From NCBI GenBank assembly GCA_009780515.1, contig WQZX01000036.1, positions 1-35,343 of the forward strand: a stretch of 35,343 nucleotides of DNA, read 5' to 3'. Under the pieces are notes generated by a model. The model saw only the letters and a list, made by a program, of their open reading frames with translations. It had not been told where the DNA came from and made no database searches. Origin of the DNA: Nocardioidaceae bacterium. Its GTDB lineage: Bacteria > Actinomycetota > Actinomycetes > Propionibacteriales > Nocardioidaceae. The translations under genes and the position numbers were made by a program. Positions 23,869 through 32,905 of the stretch are shown here, in pieces (position 1 is the stretch's first letter; each line of letters begins with the position of its first letter).

Positions 23869-24851
23869 ACGACGTCCTGCTGGAGGCCCGAGCCCTGAGC
23901 GTCGACTACGTCAGCGAGCGCGGACCGTGGGTCCCTGCCTGCGCCGACGTCGACCTGACGGTGCACGCCGGCGAGATCGTCGGCATCGCCGGTGAGTCGG
24001 CGTCGGGCAAGTCGACGCTGCTGACGGCGCTGACCCGGCTGCAGCGGCCGCCGGCGGTCACCAGCGGGGGGAGCGTCACCTACCGGCCCCGCGGCGGCGA
24101 CCCGGTGGACCTGGTCTCGATGTCGGAGCGTCAGCTGTCGCGGCTGCGATGGACCGAGATGTCGGTCGTCATGCAGAGTGCGATGGCCTGCCTCAACCCG
24201 GTCACGACGATCCTCGCCCAGTTCCGCGACGTGCTCAAGCGGCACCGGCCCGGGATGTCCAAGTCCGACCGCGTCCGCCGTACGGGTGAGCTGCTGGAGA
24301 TGGTCGGCATCCCCGCGGACCGGATGTACAGCTACCCGCACCAGCTCTCCGGCGGCATGCGGCAACGCACCCTCATCGCGCTGGCGCTGGCCTGCGACCC
24401 GCAGCTGATCGTGATGGACGAGCCGACGACCGCTGTCGACGTGGTCATGCAGCGACAGATCCTCAACCAGATCCTCGAGCTGCAGGGCAAGCTCGGCTTC
24501 GCGGTCCTGTTCGTGACCCACGACCTTTCGCTCCTGATCGAGCTCGCCGACCGGATCGCGATCATGTACGCCGGCCGCATCGTCGAGACGGGGAGCGCTC
24601 GCCAGATCTACGACGCGCCGCGGCACCCCTACACCAAGGGCCTGCGTGACGCGTACCCGCCGCTGAGCGAGCCGGTGCGTCACCTGCCCGGAATCTCCGG
24701 GACCCCGCCGGATCTTCGCAACCTTCCGATCGGGTGTGCCTTCGCGCCGCGCTGCGCGCATCGGTTCGACCGATGCGAGAGCGAGCGTCCCGAGCTCGTG
24801 GTTCGCGGGGACGGCGCTGCTGCGTGCCATCTCGTCGAGGTGGAGCGATGA
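23865..24851 (+). CDS. ABC transporter ATP-binding protein, DppD/OppD type
   Basis: 328 residues with a GAAGGAG ribosome site and a 4-base overlap with the upstream gene. Walker A is GESASGKST, the Q-loop region MQSAMACLNP, the signature LSGGMRQR, Walker B LIVMDEPTTAVD and the switch His in FVTHDLS. The C-terminal oligopeptide/dipeptide transporter extension with a cysteine cluster (GCAFAPRCAHRFDRC) is present, as in DppD/OppD. It energises import together with the next ATPase. All nucleotide-binding residues appear intact. Confidence 0.94.
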   Translation: MNDVLLEARALSVDYVSERGPWVPACADVDLTVHAGEIVGIAGESASGKSTLLTALTRLQRPPAVTSGGSVTYRPRGGDPVDLVSMSERQLSRLRWTEMSVVMQSAMACLNPVTTILAQFRDVLKRHRPGMSKSDRVRRTGELLEMVGIPADRMYSYPHQLSGGMRQRTLIALALACDPQLIVMDEPTTAVDVVMQRQILNQILELQGKLGFAVLFVTHDLSLLIELADRIAIMYAGRIVETGSARQIYDAPRHPYTKGLRDAYPPLSEPVRHLPGISGTPPDLRNLPIGCAFAPRCAHRFDRCESERPELVVRGDGAAACHLVEVER

Positions 24852-25684
24852 CCGTCGCCGACCAGAATCCGCCGTCGGTCAGGACCGGCAGCCCGGTCCT
24901 CGAAGCGCGCGGCGTCAGTTGCGCCTTCGGTCAACGCACTGCCGTGGACGACGTCTCGCTGGCGCTGTATCCGGGTACGATCACGGCCCTCGTCGGCGAG
25001 AGCGGCTCGGGCAAGACCACCCTGGCGCGGCTGTTCGCGCTCTTCTACCGTCCGAGCGCCGGAGAGATCCTGCTCGACGGCAAGCCGGTCAGCGCGCGGG
25101 GTCGCAAGGTCGACTACTACGGCCAGGTCCAGATGATCTTCCAGGACCCGTTCAGCTCGCTGAACTCGCTCAAGCGGATCCGCCACGTGCTGAGTCGAGC
25201 GCTGGCTGTCCACGGCAAGGCGTCGGGACGACGAGAGACGGACGCGAAGGTCGTCGAGTTCCTCGAGCGGGTCTCGCTCACCCCCGGTTCGCAGTACCTC
25301 GACAAGTATCCCGACGAGCTCTCCGGAGGTCAGCGCCAGCGCATCTCTATCGCTCGCTCGCTCTCGGTCGAGCCGCGTGTGCTGCTCGCCGACGAGCCCA
25401 CCTCCATGCTGGACGCCTCGATCCGCGTCGGGATCCTCAACCTGTTGCGCAAGCAGCGCGACGAGGAGGGGCTCGCGGTCCTCTACATCACCCACGACAT
25501 CGCGAGCGCGCGCTACCTCGCCGACGAGATCTGCGTGATGAAGGACGGCCGGATCGTCGAGCGGGCTCCCACCGAGCAGCTGATCACGGATCCCCAGCAC
25601 CCCTATACGCAGCAGCTGCTCGCTGCCGCGCCCGACCCGTCCCGCACCGCGTGGGCGTCCAACCCAGAAGGAGAAGTTCGATGA
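24848..25684 (+). CDS. ABC transporter ATP-binding protein, DppF/OppF type
   Basis: 278 residues, overlapping the previous ATPase by 4 bases. Walker A is GESGSGKTT, the Q-loop region MIFQDPFSSLNSL, the signature LSGGQRQR, Walker B VLLADEPTSMLD and the switch His in YITHDI. It is the second ATPase of a Dpp/Opp heterodimer. Unlike the first ATPase it lacks the long cysteine-containing C-terminal extension, ending soon after HPYTQQLLAAAPD. The last codons supply the AGAAGGAGA ribosome site of the binding-protein gene. Confidence 0.94.
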   Translation: MTVADQNPPSVRTGSPVLEARGVSCAFGQRTAVDDVSLALYPGTITALVGESGSGKTTLARLFALFYRPSAGEILLDGKPVSARGRKVDYYGQVQMIFQDPFSSLNSLKRIRHVLSRALAVHGKASGRRETDAKVVEFLERVSLTPGSQYLDKYPDELSGGQRQRISIARSLSVEPRVLLADEPTSMLDASIRVGILNLLRKQRDEEGLAVLYITHDIASARYLADEICVMKDGRIVERAPTEQLITDPQHPYTQQLLAAAPDPSRTAWASNPEGEVR

Positions 25685-27321
25685 GAAGGCTCGGCACCAC
25701 CCTCGCGGTCGCGCTTGCGCTTGCGCTGTCGGCCACCGCCTGCAGCACCACGAAGACGACCGGCGGCGCCACGTCGTCACGCACGCTCGTGATCGCAGGC
25801 AGCGGCACCTCGTTCGCGCGCAACTTCAACCCGTTCCCGCTGACGGGCAACGGGCCCTGGGGGCCGGGCATCTCGATGATCTACGAGCCGTTGGTCGCCG
25901 TGGACCACGCCACGCCGACGAAGTTCGCTCCCTGGCTCGCGACGAGCTGGGCCTTCTCCAAGGGCGGCAAGGACCTGACGTTCACCGTGCGCAAGGGCGT
26001 CACCTGGTCCGACGGCAAGCCCCTGACCGCCGCCGACGTGAAGTACTCCCTGGATGCCTACCGCAAGGCCGGCTGGTCCACCTGGACCGACGTGACGACC
26101 AGCGGTGACACGGTGACGGTCCACTACCCGGTCCCGACCTACACCGCGATGGCGTCCTACATGCAGTACGTCATCGTGCCGAAGCACATCTGGGCAGGTC
26201 ACAACGCGATGACCTGGACCGATCCCGACCCGGTCGGCACGGGCCCGGTCGTGCTCGACAAGTTCTCGCCGCAGGCGATGTTCCTGCACATGCGCGACGG
26301 CTACTGGGGCGGCAAGAGCAAGGGCGTCTCGAAGCTGGAGATCCTGGCCGTCGCCCAGCAGGACGCGCTGGTCTCGGACCTCAACTCCGACAAGATCGAC
26401 TGGGCCGGAACGGTGCTGCCGTCGAACGGCAAGCAGTTCACCTCGACCGACCCCACTCACCACCAGTACACCTACTACTCCAGCGGCGCCTCGGAGGGCG
26501 TCACCTTCAACGCCGCCCGCGCACCGTTCAACGACCTCAACGTCCGCAAGGCGTTCGTCGCTGCCGCGAACGTCCCGCAGATGGCGAAGGCGGACAACAG
26601 CGGTCTGCCGGTGCCCAGTGTCACCGGGCTGGACCCTGCGGTCTGGGGGAGCTCCATCCCCGCGGCGTACGACAAGCCGCAGGCGCAGGATCTCAGCACC
26701 GCCAAGCAGGATCTGGCAGCGGGTGGCTGGACCGTCCAGGGCGGCAAGCTGGTCAAGGGCGGCAAGTCCTACTCGGTGAGCTACACCGTGCCGAACAGCA
26801 ACCCGAACGCCGTCACCGAGGCCCAGCTGCTCGCACAGCAGTGGCAGGACGCTCTCGGCGTGAACGTCGCCGTGAACCAGGTCGGTGACAACGCCAACTC
26901 CCAGATCGAGTCCACCGGCAACTTCGACATGGCGTTCACCGCGTGTGCCTACAACGGTTGGACCCTCGCCTCGGCGTACGGCCAGTTCAAGGCGACCAAC
27001 AACGTTCCGCTCGGCAAGGCGGCCAGCGCGAACATCGGTCGTTGGGTCGATCCGAAGTTCCAGGCCCTGCTCCTGAAGTACGGCGCGACCGACCCGAGCG
27101 ACACCTCCACGATCTCCCAGCTCAGCAGCCAGATGGTGGGGATCATCGGCGACCAGGCCCCGTTCCTCCCGACCCACACGCAGGGGACCCCGGCCGAGCT
27201 CGACACCCTGCACTGGACGAACTGGCCGGCCGCGAGCGGGTCCGATCACGTGATCGCCAACTCGACCAACCCGGCCGACGTCATCGGGACCCTGATGAAC
27301 CTCGAGCCGACGGGGAAGTGA
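25681..27321 (+). CDS. Solute-binding lipoprotein of the ABC importer (SBP_bac_5 family)
   Basis: 546 residues. The signal peptide (RRLGTTLAVALALALSATAC) ends in a lipobox Cys21, so it is anchored outside the membrane. A Ser/Thr linker precedes the mature fold. The family 5 signature region reads KFAPWLATSWAFSKGGKDLT then FTVRKGVTWSDGKPLTAADV (about 82-120). The C-terminal lobe includes NVRKAFVAAANV. It captures the substrate and delivers it to the permeases. Many relatives bind peptides, but actinobacterial and Thermotoga members also bind oligosaccharides. The immediately following GH35 gene (7-base gap) suggests a beta-galactoside-containing glycan. Its length and intact motifs indicate a working protein. 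Confidence 0.93.
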   Translation: MRRLGTTLAVALALALSATACSTTKTTGGATSSRTLVIAGSGTSFARNFNPFPLTGNGPWGPGISMIYEPLVAVDHATPTKFAPWLATSWAFSKGGKDLTFTVRKGVTWSDGKPLTAADVKYSLDAYRKAGWSTWTDVTTSGDTVTVHYPVPTYTAMASYMQYVIVPKHIWAGHNAMTWTDPDPVGTGPVVLDKFSPQAMFLHMRDGYWGGKSKGVSKLEILAVAQQDALVSDLNSDKIDWAGTVLPSNGKQFTSTDPTHHQYTYYSSGASEGVTFNAARAPFNDLNVRKAFVAAANVPQMAKADNSGLPVPSVTGLDPAVWGSSIPAAYDKPQAQDLSTAKQDLAAGGWTVQGGKLVKGGKSYSVSYTVPNSNPNAVTEAQLLAQQWQDALGVNVAVNQVGDNANSQIESTGNFDMAFTACAYNGWTLASAYGQFKATNNVPLGKAASANIGRWVDPKFQALLLKYGATDPSDTSTISQLSSQMVGIIGDQAPFLPTHTQGTPAELDTLHWTNWPAASGSDHVIANSTNPADVIGTLMNLEPTGK

Positions 27322-27328
27322 GCGACGC

Positions 27329-29065
27329 ATGAGCTTCCCGGACCGGGTGATCTCCGGCGCCATCCACTACTTCCGGGTCCACCCCGACCTGTGGCACGAC
27401 CGCCTCGAGCGGCTGGCTGCGATGGGGCTGAACACCGTGGAGACCTACGTGGCGTGGAACTTCCACTCGCCCGGTCCGGGGGCCTACGACTTCACGGGGT
27501 GGCGCGACGTCGCACGCTTCGTGACCAGCGCGCAGGAGGTGGGGCTGAACGTCATCCTGCGTCCGGGTCCGTACATCTGCGCGGAGTGGGAGTTCGGCGG
27601 CCTTCCCGCCTGGTTGCTGCGGACACCGGGCATCCGGCTGCGCTGCTCGGACCCGGCGTACCTGGCGGCGGTCGACGAGTTCCTCGACGCACTCATCCCG
27701 GAGGTGCTCCCCCTCCTCTCGACCAAGGGCGGTCCGATCATCGCCTGTCAGGTCGAGAACGAGTACGGCTCGTACGGCGACGATCTCGCCTACCTGGAGC
27801 ACCTTCGGGATGGCCTCGTCCGCCGGGGGGTCGACGTGCCCCTCTTCACCTCCGACGGCCCCGGACCCGACTACTTCGCGAGCGGCGCGCTGCCCGGTGT
27901 CCTCGCGACGGCGAACTTCGGGTCCCATGCGGAGCTCTGCTTCCGCGAGCTGGAGAGGTTCCGTCCCGGCGCACACAAGATGTGCATGGAGTTCTGGCAC
28001 GGCTGGTTCGACCACTGGGGCGAGCACCACCACACCCGCGACGCCGATGAGGCGGCGGGCGTCCTCGACGACATGCTGGCAGCCAACGGCTCGGTGAACC
28101 TGTTCATGGGCCACGGTGGCACCAACTTCGGGCTGTGGAGCGGCGCCAACTGGGACGGTGCCCACCAGCCGACCGTCACCAGCTACGACTACGACGCACC
28201 GGTCGGCGAGGGCGGCGAGATCACGCCGAAGTTCCATGCCTTCCGCAAGGTCATCAGCAGGTACGTCGACGTACCCGATGTCGAGCCGCCGGCACCGCTG
28301 CCCCGGCTTGCGCCGCAGAGCGTGGGCGTCGACGGGTGGGCCGACCTCGTGGACCACGCCGACGCCTGGGGGGCGCCGGTGCGGGGACCGATGCCGCGGT
28401 GGATGGAGGAGGTCGGATCCGGCCGCGGCCTGGTGCTGTACCGAGGGAGCGCGCTCGTGCCGCCCGACGGCCGGGATCTCATCCTCGACGACCTGTCCGA
28501 TCGCGCCTACGTGTACGTCGACGGCGACCTGGTCGCGACCGTCGACGCCGAGGAGGCCACTGCCGGCGTGCCTCTGCGGCCGAGCGTGGGCGGCGTACCC
28601 ACGCGCCTCGAGGTGCTCGTCGAGAGCCGTGGCCGGATCAACTTCGGCCACCGGACCGGCCTGGACCACAAGGGCGTCTCGGCGATCCGGCTCGCGCACC
28701 GCTACCTGCACGACTGGGAGTCGGTGGCGATCGAGCTGGACTCCGACGGCTTCACCGACGCGATCTCCTTCGAGCCCGACGCGCCGCGACCCGGCGCCGG
28801 GCCGACGTACGCCCGGGCCGTGATCGAGGTCGACGCACCGGCCGATGGCTTCCTCGCGCTGCCGGGCTGGGGACGCGGATTCGTCTGGCTCAACGGCTTC
28901 CTCCTCGGTCGCTACGACGAGGTGGGTCCGCAGGTGACCCTCTATGCGCCCGGCCCCTTGTGGCGCGCTGGCGCCAACCAGGTCGTGGTGCTCGAGATGT
29001 CCCGACCGGGACGTCTCGTCGAGCTCCGTGACACCGCCGATCTCGGGCCCGACAAGGAGGAATGA
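27329..29065 (+). CDS. Beta-galactosidase, GH35
   Basis: 578 residues, the compact bacterial GH35 size. The barrel shows SGAIHYFRVHPDLWHDRLER, GLNTVETYVAWNFHSP, ILRPGPYICAEWEFGGLP, the acid/base Glu in CQVENEYGSYG and the nucleophile Glu in MCMEFWHGWFDHWG. C-terminal beta domains follow (GWGRGFVWLNGFLLGRYDE is the typical galactose-binding-like piece). No signal peptide, so it works on imported sugar. GH35 enzymes of this type often favour beta-1,3-galactose, which would suit type 1 (Lewis a/b) or core 1 structures; this is inference. It is co-transcribed with the importer. Confidence 0.94.
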   Translation: MSFPDRVISGAIHYFRVHPDLWHDRLERLAAMGLNTVETYVAWNFHSPGPGAYDFTGWRDVARFVTSAQEVGLNVILRPGPYICAEWEFGGLPAWLLRTPGIRLRCSDPAYLAAVDEFLDALIPEVLPLLSTKGGPIIACQVENEYGSYGDDLAYLEHLRDGLVRRGVDVPLFTSDGPGPDYFASGALPGVLATANFGSHAELCFRELERFRPGAHKMCMEFWHGWFDHWGEHHHTRDADEAAGVLDDMLAANGSVNLFMGHGGTNFGLWSGANWDGAHQPTVTSYDYDAPVGEGGEITPKFHAFRKVISRYVDVPDVEPPAPLPRLAPQSVGVDGWADLVDHADAWGAPVRGPMPRWMEEVGSGRGLVLYRGSALVPPDGRDLILDDLSDRAYVYVDGDLVATVDAEEATAGVPLRPSVGGVPTRLEVLVESRGRINFGHRTGLDHKGVSAIRLAHRYLHDWESVAIELDSDGFTDAISFEPDAPRPGAGPTYARAVIEVDAPADGFLALPGWGRGFVWLNGFLLGRYDEVGPQVTLYAPGPLWRAGANQVVVLEMSRPGRLVELRDTADLGPDKEE

Positions 29066-29066
29066 C

Positions 29067-29093
29067 GTGACCGGAAGCGTGGCGCGGCGATGA
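29067..29093 (+). other. Eight-codon minicistron coupled to the DeoR gene
   Basis: AAGGAGG (29054-29060) is ideally spaced for a GTG at 29067 that opens only VTGSVARR and stops at a TGA (29091-29093) overlapping the ATG of the regulator gene as ATGA. No in-frame start for the regulator lies nearer to this strong ribosome site. The simplest reading is that ribosomes load here and are handed to the regulator start, setting its level. Confidence 0.45.
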
Positions 29094-29875
29094 CGCGGCA
29101 GCAGCGGCTCAACCAGCTGCTGGAGCTGTTGAGCGCCCACGGGTCGCTGACGATCGGTGACGTGGTCGGCTCTCTCGGGGTCTCCGAGGCGACGGCCCGC
29201 CGGGACATCGGCACCCTGGCGACGCAGCGCCTCCTGGTGCGCACCCATGGCGGCGCGGCCGCGCTCGGCTCGGCGTTCGAGCTCCCGTTGAAGTACAAGA
29301 TCGCGCGACAGGCCGATGCCAAGCTGGCGATCGCCCAGGTGGCCTCGGAGATGTTGCGGGCGGGCGAGTCGGTCGCGATCAACGGCGGTACGACGACCAC
29401 GGAGGTCGCTCGCGCGATCGGCCGGCGTCCCGATCTCGATGCCGATGCGAGCATCACGATCGTCACGAACGCACTCAACATCGCCTACGAGGTGTCGATC
29501 CGGCCGAACGTGGCGATCGTGGTTCCGGGCGGCACCGCCCGCTCGCAGTCCTACGAGCTCGTGGGGCCGTTGAGCGACGGCGTCCTGGACCGGATCAACA
29601 TCGACACCGCGATCATCGGCGTCGACGGCATCAGCGCCGACGGTGGCCTGACCACCATCCACCCCGCCGAGGCCAAGGTGAGCGCGGACTTCGTGGCAGC
29701 GGCCGCGCGCGTGATGGTCGTCGCGGACGCCACGAAGATCGGTCAGCGGACCTTCGCCCGGATCGCGGCGCTCGAGGCGGTGGACGTCTTCGTCACCGAT
29801 GCCGATGTCCCCGAGCCGTTGGCCGGTGCGCTGAGCGCGGCCGGGGTGAAGGTCGTGGTCGCCCCCGCCGCCTGA
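29090..29875 (+). CDS. DeoR-family transcriptional regulator
   Basis: 261 residues. The N-terminal DeoR helix-turn-helix reads RQQRLNQLLELLSAHGSLTI then VSEATARRDIGTLATQRLLV with the closing RTHGGA. The DeoRC sensor domain has INGGTTTTEVARAI, VTNALNIAYEV, the PGGTARSQSYELVG segment and VVADATKIGQRTFARI. It lies between the importer/GH35 genes and the aminosugar genes and likely controls one or both in answer to a phosphosugar. It is a close relative of the regulator at 34642, with long shared stretches such as GGTARSQSYELVGPLSDGVL. The ATG at 29090 has no ribosome site of its own and relies on the upstream minicistron. Confidence 0.93.
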   Translation: MTRQQRLNQLLELLSAHGSLTIGDVVGSLGVSEATARRDIGTLATQRLLVRTHGGAAALGSAFELPLKYKIARQADAKLAIAQVASEMLRAGESVAINGGTTTTEVARAIGRRPDLDADASITIVTNALNIAYEVSIRPNVAIVVPGGTARSQSYELVGPLSDGVLDRINIDTAIIGVDGISADGGLTTIHPAEAKVSADFVAAAARVMVVADATKIGQRTFARIAALEAVDVFVTDADVPEPLAGALSAAGVKVVVAPAA

Positions 29876-29959
29876 TCCCGTTCCGGCCTCTGGCCGCCCT
29901 CCTCGCCCGCTCCCCGGGCCGGCCCTGCCGGGCCATCTCCCAGAACGACCATGAATGAC

Positions 29960-29967
29960 AGGTGATC
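29960..29967 (+). promoter_or_regulatory. Extended ribosome binding site before the SIS gene
   Basis: AGGTGATC matches eight consecutive bases of the extended Shine-Dalgarno sequence and ends 4 bases before the GTG at 29972, which decides that start. The gap between the regulator stop (29875) and this site is GC-rich, with GGCC/CCGG inverted repeats (about 29888-29935) that may form a weak terminator or attenuating hairpin. No clear promoter is visible in it. Confidence 0.5.
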
Positions 29968-29971
29968 GCCA

Positions 29972-30865
29972 GTGTCCGCCCCCTTCGTGACAGCCGAGAT
30001 CGACAGCCAGCCCGAGTCCTGGCTGAAGGCCGCGGCGCTCGCCGACGACCTCGGCGCGCTCCTACCCCGTGCCGGCGAGCGCGTCGCGGTGATCGGTTGC
30101 GGCACGTCGTGGTTCATGGCGATGGCGTACGCCGCCCTGCGTGAGCGCGCCGGCCTCGGCGAGACCGACGCCTTCGCGGCGTCCGAGGCACCTCGGCAGC
30201 GCCGCTACGACCGGGTCCTCGCGATCACCCGGTCGGGCACCACGACCGAGGTGCTCGACCTGCTGGCGTCGTACCGACGACTCGGGGTGCCGACCACCGC
30301 GCTGACGGGGACGCTCGACACGCCGATCCACGAGGCGGCCGACGAGGTCGTGCCGCTGGACTTCGCCGACGAGCAGTCGGTGGTGCAGACCCGCTTCGCC
30401 ACCAGCGCGCTCGCGCTGCTCCGGCGCCACCTCGGTGAGGATGTCGCTCCGCTGGCCGAGGACGCCGCTCGCGCGCTGCAGGTCCCGGTCGACGGGTACG
30501 TCGACGCCGAGCAGATCAGCTTCCTCGGCACGGGCTGGACCGTCGGTCTCGCCCACGAGGCCGCCCTGAAGACCCGGGAGGCCGCGCAGTTCTGGTCCGA
30601 GGCCTATCCCGCGATGGACTACCGGCACGGACCGATCGCGATCGCACAGCCCGGGCGGCTGGTGTGGTCCTTCGGGCCGCCGCCGACCGGGCTCGCCGAC
30701 GACGTCGCGGCGACCGGCGCCGCCCTGGAGACCAGCGACCTGGACCCGCTGGCCCACCTGGTCGTGGCGCAGCGGCTGGCCGTGGAGCTGGGGCGGAGCA
30801 GGGGGCTGGACGTCGATCTTCCGCGCCACCTGGCGCGTGCGGTCGAGCTGCCCACCTCCGGCTGA
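29972..30865 (+). CDS. SIS-domain aminosugar-phosphate isomerase/deaminase (AgaS/GlmS-C-like)
   Basis: 297 residues with two sugar-isomerase (SIS) domains. The first has VAVIGCGTSWFMAMAYAALR and AITRSGTTTEVLDLL for phosphosugar binding. The second has FLGTGWTVGLAHEAALKTRE and YRHGPIAIA, the counterpart of the LKHGP loop of GlmS. Such stand-alone proteins act as galactosamine-6-phosphate deaminase/isomerases (AgaS) or related enzymes. It is shorter than E. coli AgaS (about 384). Downstream kinase, deacetylase, tagatose-type kinase and aldolase genes make GalN-6-P to tagatose-6-P the likeliest reaction; this is inference. Since NagB exists elsewhere in the window, a different epimer fits better than GlcN-6-P. 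Confidence 0.85.
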   Translation: MSAPFVTAEIDSQPESWLKAAALADDLGALLPRAGERVAVIGCGTSWFMAMAYAALRERAGLGETDAFAASEAPRQRRYDRVLAITRSGTTTEVLDLLASYRRLGVPTTALTGTLDTPIHEAADEVVPLDFADEQSVVQTRFATSALALLRRHLGEDVAPLAEDAARALQVPVDGYVDAEQISFLGTGWTVGLAHEAALKTREAAQFWSEAYPAMDYRHGPIAIAQPGRLVWSFGPPPTGLADDVAATGAALETSDLDPLAHLVVAQRLAVELGRSRGLDVDLPRHLARAVELPTSG

Positions 30866-30869
30866 CACG

Positions 30870-31793
30870 ATGACGGGCATGCAGGCAGGGGTCGGCCGGG
30901 TGGGGTGTGTGGACGTCGGCGGCACCGTGATCAAGAGCGGTGTCCTCGAGGGATCCGAGCTGGTCCTCTCCGGGGAGACGCCGACACCGCCACCGGGCGA
31001 CGACATCGGCGCACGGGTCGTCGACGCGGTCGTCGCTGTGGTGGGCGATCTCGTCGCCACGGCCGGTCCGCTCGAGGCGGTCGGCGTCGTCGTGCCGGGT
31101 GTCGTGGATGTCGAGGCCGGCACGGGTGTGTGGTCGGCGAACCTGGGCTGGCGCGACGTGCCGTTCCGCAGGCTGCTCCAGGACCGCCTCGGGATCCCGG
31201 TCGCGTTCGGCCACGACGTACGCACCGGCGGCCTCGCCGAGTCCAGGCTGGGAGCCGCCGCGGGCCGCCGCGACGTCACCTTCCTGGCCCTCGGCACCGG
31301 CATCGCCGCCGCCCTGGTCATCGACGGCGTCGTCCTCGAGCGTCCGCGACCGCACTCCGAGATCGGACACGTCGACGTGGGCCACAGTGAGCTGTGCGTC
31401 TGCGGCCTCCGCGGCTGCCTGGAGGCGGTCGCGTCGGCCGCTGCCGTCGGCCGTCGGTACGCCGACCGCAGCGGCACCCCCCGCACGGCGGCCGAGGTCG
31501 CCGGGCTGGTGCGCGCCGGCGACGAGGTGGCGGTGGCCGTGTGGACCGACGCCGTCGACGGGCTGGCCCGTGCGATCGCGTGGCTGGCCGCGCTGCTCGC
31601 GCCCGACGTCGTCGTGGTCGGCGGAGGTCTCGCGAACGCCGGCGCGACGCTGTTCGACCCGCTCCGGGTCGCGGTCGGGCAGCGGCTGAGCTATCACCAC
31701 CGCCCGCTCGTCGTCCCGGCGACGCTCGGCGACCGTGCCGGGTGCGTGGGCGCCGGCCTGCTGGCCCAGGACCTCCTGGAGGGCGCCCGATGA
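30870..31793 (+). CDS. ROK-family sugar kinase, probable N-acetylhexosamine kinase
   Basis: 307 residues from the ATG at 30870; an ATG at 30879 is the alternative and neither has a strong ribosome site. The ATP motif is VDVGGTVIKSGVL. The central ROK signature is EIGHVDVGHSELCVCGLRGCLE with the zinc-binding His and Cys-x-Cys-x4-Cys. LALGTGIAAALVIDG precedes it and a C-terminal VVVVGGGLANAG loop follows. It would phosphorylate free GlcNAc or GalNAc (or another hexose) released by the cytoplasmic hexosaminidase at C6. It follows the SIS gene by 4 bases and overlaps the deacetylase by 4, a strong pathway link. The intact DVGGT and lack of a helix-turn-helix show it is a kinase, not a ROK repressor. 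Confidence 0.92.
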   Translation: MTGMQAGVGRVGCVDVGGTVIKSGVLEGSELVLSGETPTPPPGDDIGARVVDAVVAVVGDLVATAGPLEAVGVVVPGVVDVEAGTGVWSANLGWRDVPFRRLLQDRLGIPVAFGHDVRTGGLAESRLGAAAGRRDVTFLALGTGIAAALVIDGVVLERPRPHSEIGHVDVGHSELCVCGLRGCLEAVASAAAVGRRYADRSGTPRTAAEVAGLVRAGDEVAVAVWTDAVDGLARAIAWLAALLAPDVVVVGGGLANAGATLFDPLRVAVGQRLSYHHRPLVVPATLGDRAGCVGAGLLAQDLLEGAR

Positions 31794-32905
31794 TCGTGCG
31801 CTGCCCCCGGATCCTCGGCACCGGGCTCGACGACGTCGTCGACGGCTGGGTGCGCATCGGTGGCGACCGGATCGTCGAGGTCGGCCGGGGCGACCCGCCG
31901 GCGGGGGAGGCCGTCGAGCACCCCGGCTGGCTGGCTCCCGGGTACGTCGACCTCCACGTCCACGGAGGCGGTGGCGCGGCGTTCCAGAGTGGTGAGCCGG
32001 CCGACGTCGAGACCGCGGTCGGATTCCACCGCCGCCACGGCACCACCACGATGCTGGCGAGCCTGGTGTCCGCCGACGTCGCCGACCTGGCGGCGGTGAC
32101 CCGGCGGCTGGCCACTGCCGTCGCGCGCGGCCTGATCGCGGGCGTGCACCTGGAGGGCCCGTTCCTGGCCCCCGGTCGTCGCGGCGCACACGACGTGTCC
32201 GTCCTGCGCCCGCCCGATCCCTCCGACGTACGACGCCTGCTGGACGCCGGCCCGGTCCGGGTCGTGACGTTGGCTCCCGAGCTGCCCGGAGCGCTAGACG
32301 CCATCCGCACGATCACCGGAGCCGGCGTGGTGGCGGCGGTCGGCCACACCGATGCCGCCTACGAGGAGGTGGTGGCGGCGATCGACGCGGGGGCCAGGCT
32401 GGGCACCCACCTGTTCAACGGGATGGGACCGGTCCACCACCGCGCGCCCGGCCCGGTGGTCGCGCTGCTGGAGGATCCGAGAGTCGTCGTCGAGCTGATC
32501 GTCGACGGCGTGCACGTCCACACCGCCCTCGTCGCGGGCCTGCTGCGCTCGGCCGCCAGCCGCGTCGCCCTGGTCACCGATGCGGTCGCCGCGACCGGAC
32601 TGCCCGACGGGCGCTACCGCCTCGGGTCCCAGGACGTCGTCGTGCGCGACGGCGTCTCCCGGCTGGTCGTCGGGGACTCGCTCGCGGGCAGCACGCTCAC
32701 GATGGAGCGCGCCGTCGCGGGCGCCGTACGGGCAGGGGCGGAGCCCGCCGTCGTCGTCGCCGCGGCGACCGCGACCCCGGCCCGGGTGCTCGGTCTGCAG
32801 GACGAGGTCGGCAGCGTCGCGCCCGGTCTCCGCGCCGACCTGGTGGCGCTCGACGACGACTTCGCCGTGACCGAGGTCTGGCGGGCAGGGGAGCGGGTCT
32901 CGTGA
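31790..32905 (+). CDS. nagA: N-acetylglucosamine/galactosamine-6-phosphate deacetylase (NagA/AgaA family)
   Basis: 371 residues of the amidohydrolase superfamily. Metal and catalytic residues are all visible: HVHG in PGYVDLHVHGGGG, Glu in VHLEGPFL, His in AVGHTDA, His in THLFNGM, and catalytic Asp in LVTDAVAATG. It removes acetate from HexNAc-6-phosphate. Whether it prefers GlcNAc-6-P or GalNAc-6-P cannot be read from the sequence. The next two genes (tagatose-type) argue for GalNAc-6-P, while the distant nagB argues that GlcNAc-6-P is also processed. It may serve both, as the only deacetylase in the window. It is coupled by 4-base overlaps on both sides. Confidence 0.94.
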   Translation: MIVRCPRILGTGLDDVVDGWVRIGGDRIVEVGRGDPPAGEAVEHPGWLAPGYVDLHVHGGGGAAFQSGEPADVETAVGFHRRHGTTTMLASLVSADVADLAAVTRRLATAVARGLIAGVHLEGPFLAPGRRGAHDVSVLRPPDPSDVRRLLDAGPVRVVTLAPELPGALDAIRTITGAGVVAAVGHTDAAYEEVVAAIDAGARLGTHLFNGMGPVHHRAPGPVVALLEDPRVVVELIVDGVHVHTALVAGLLRSAASRVALVTDAVAATGLPDGRYRLGSQDVVVRDGVSRLVVGDSLAGSTLTMERAVAGAVRAGAEPAVVVAAATATPARVLGLQDEVGSVAPGLRADLVALDDDFAVTEVWRAGERVS

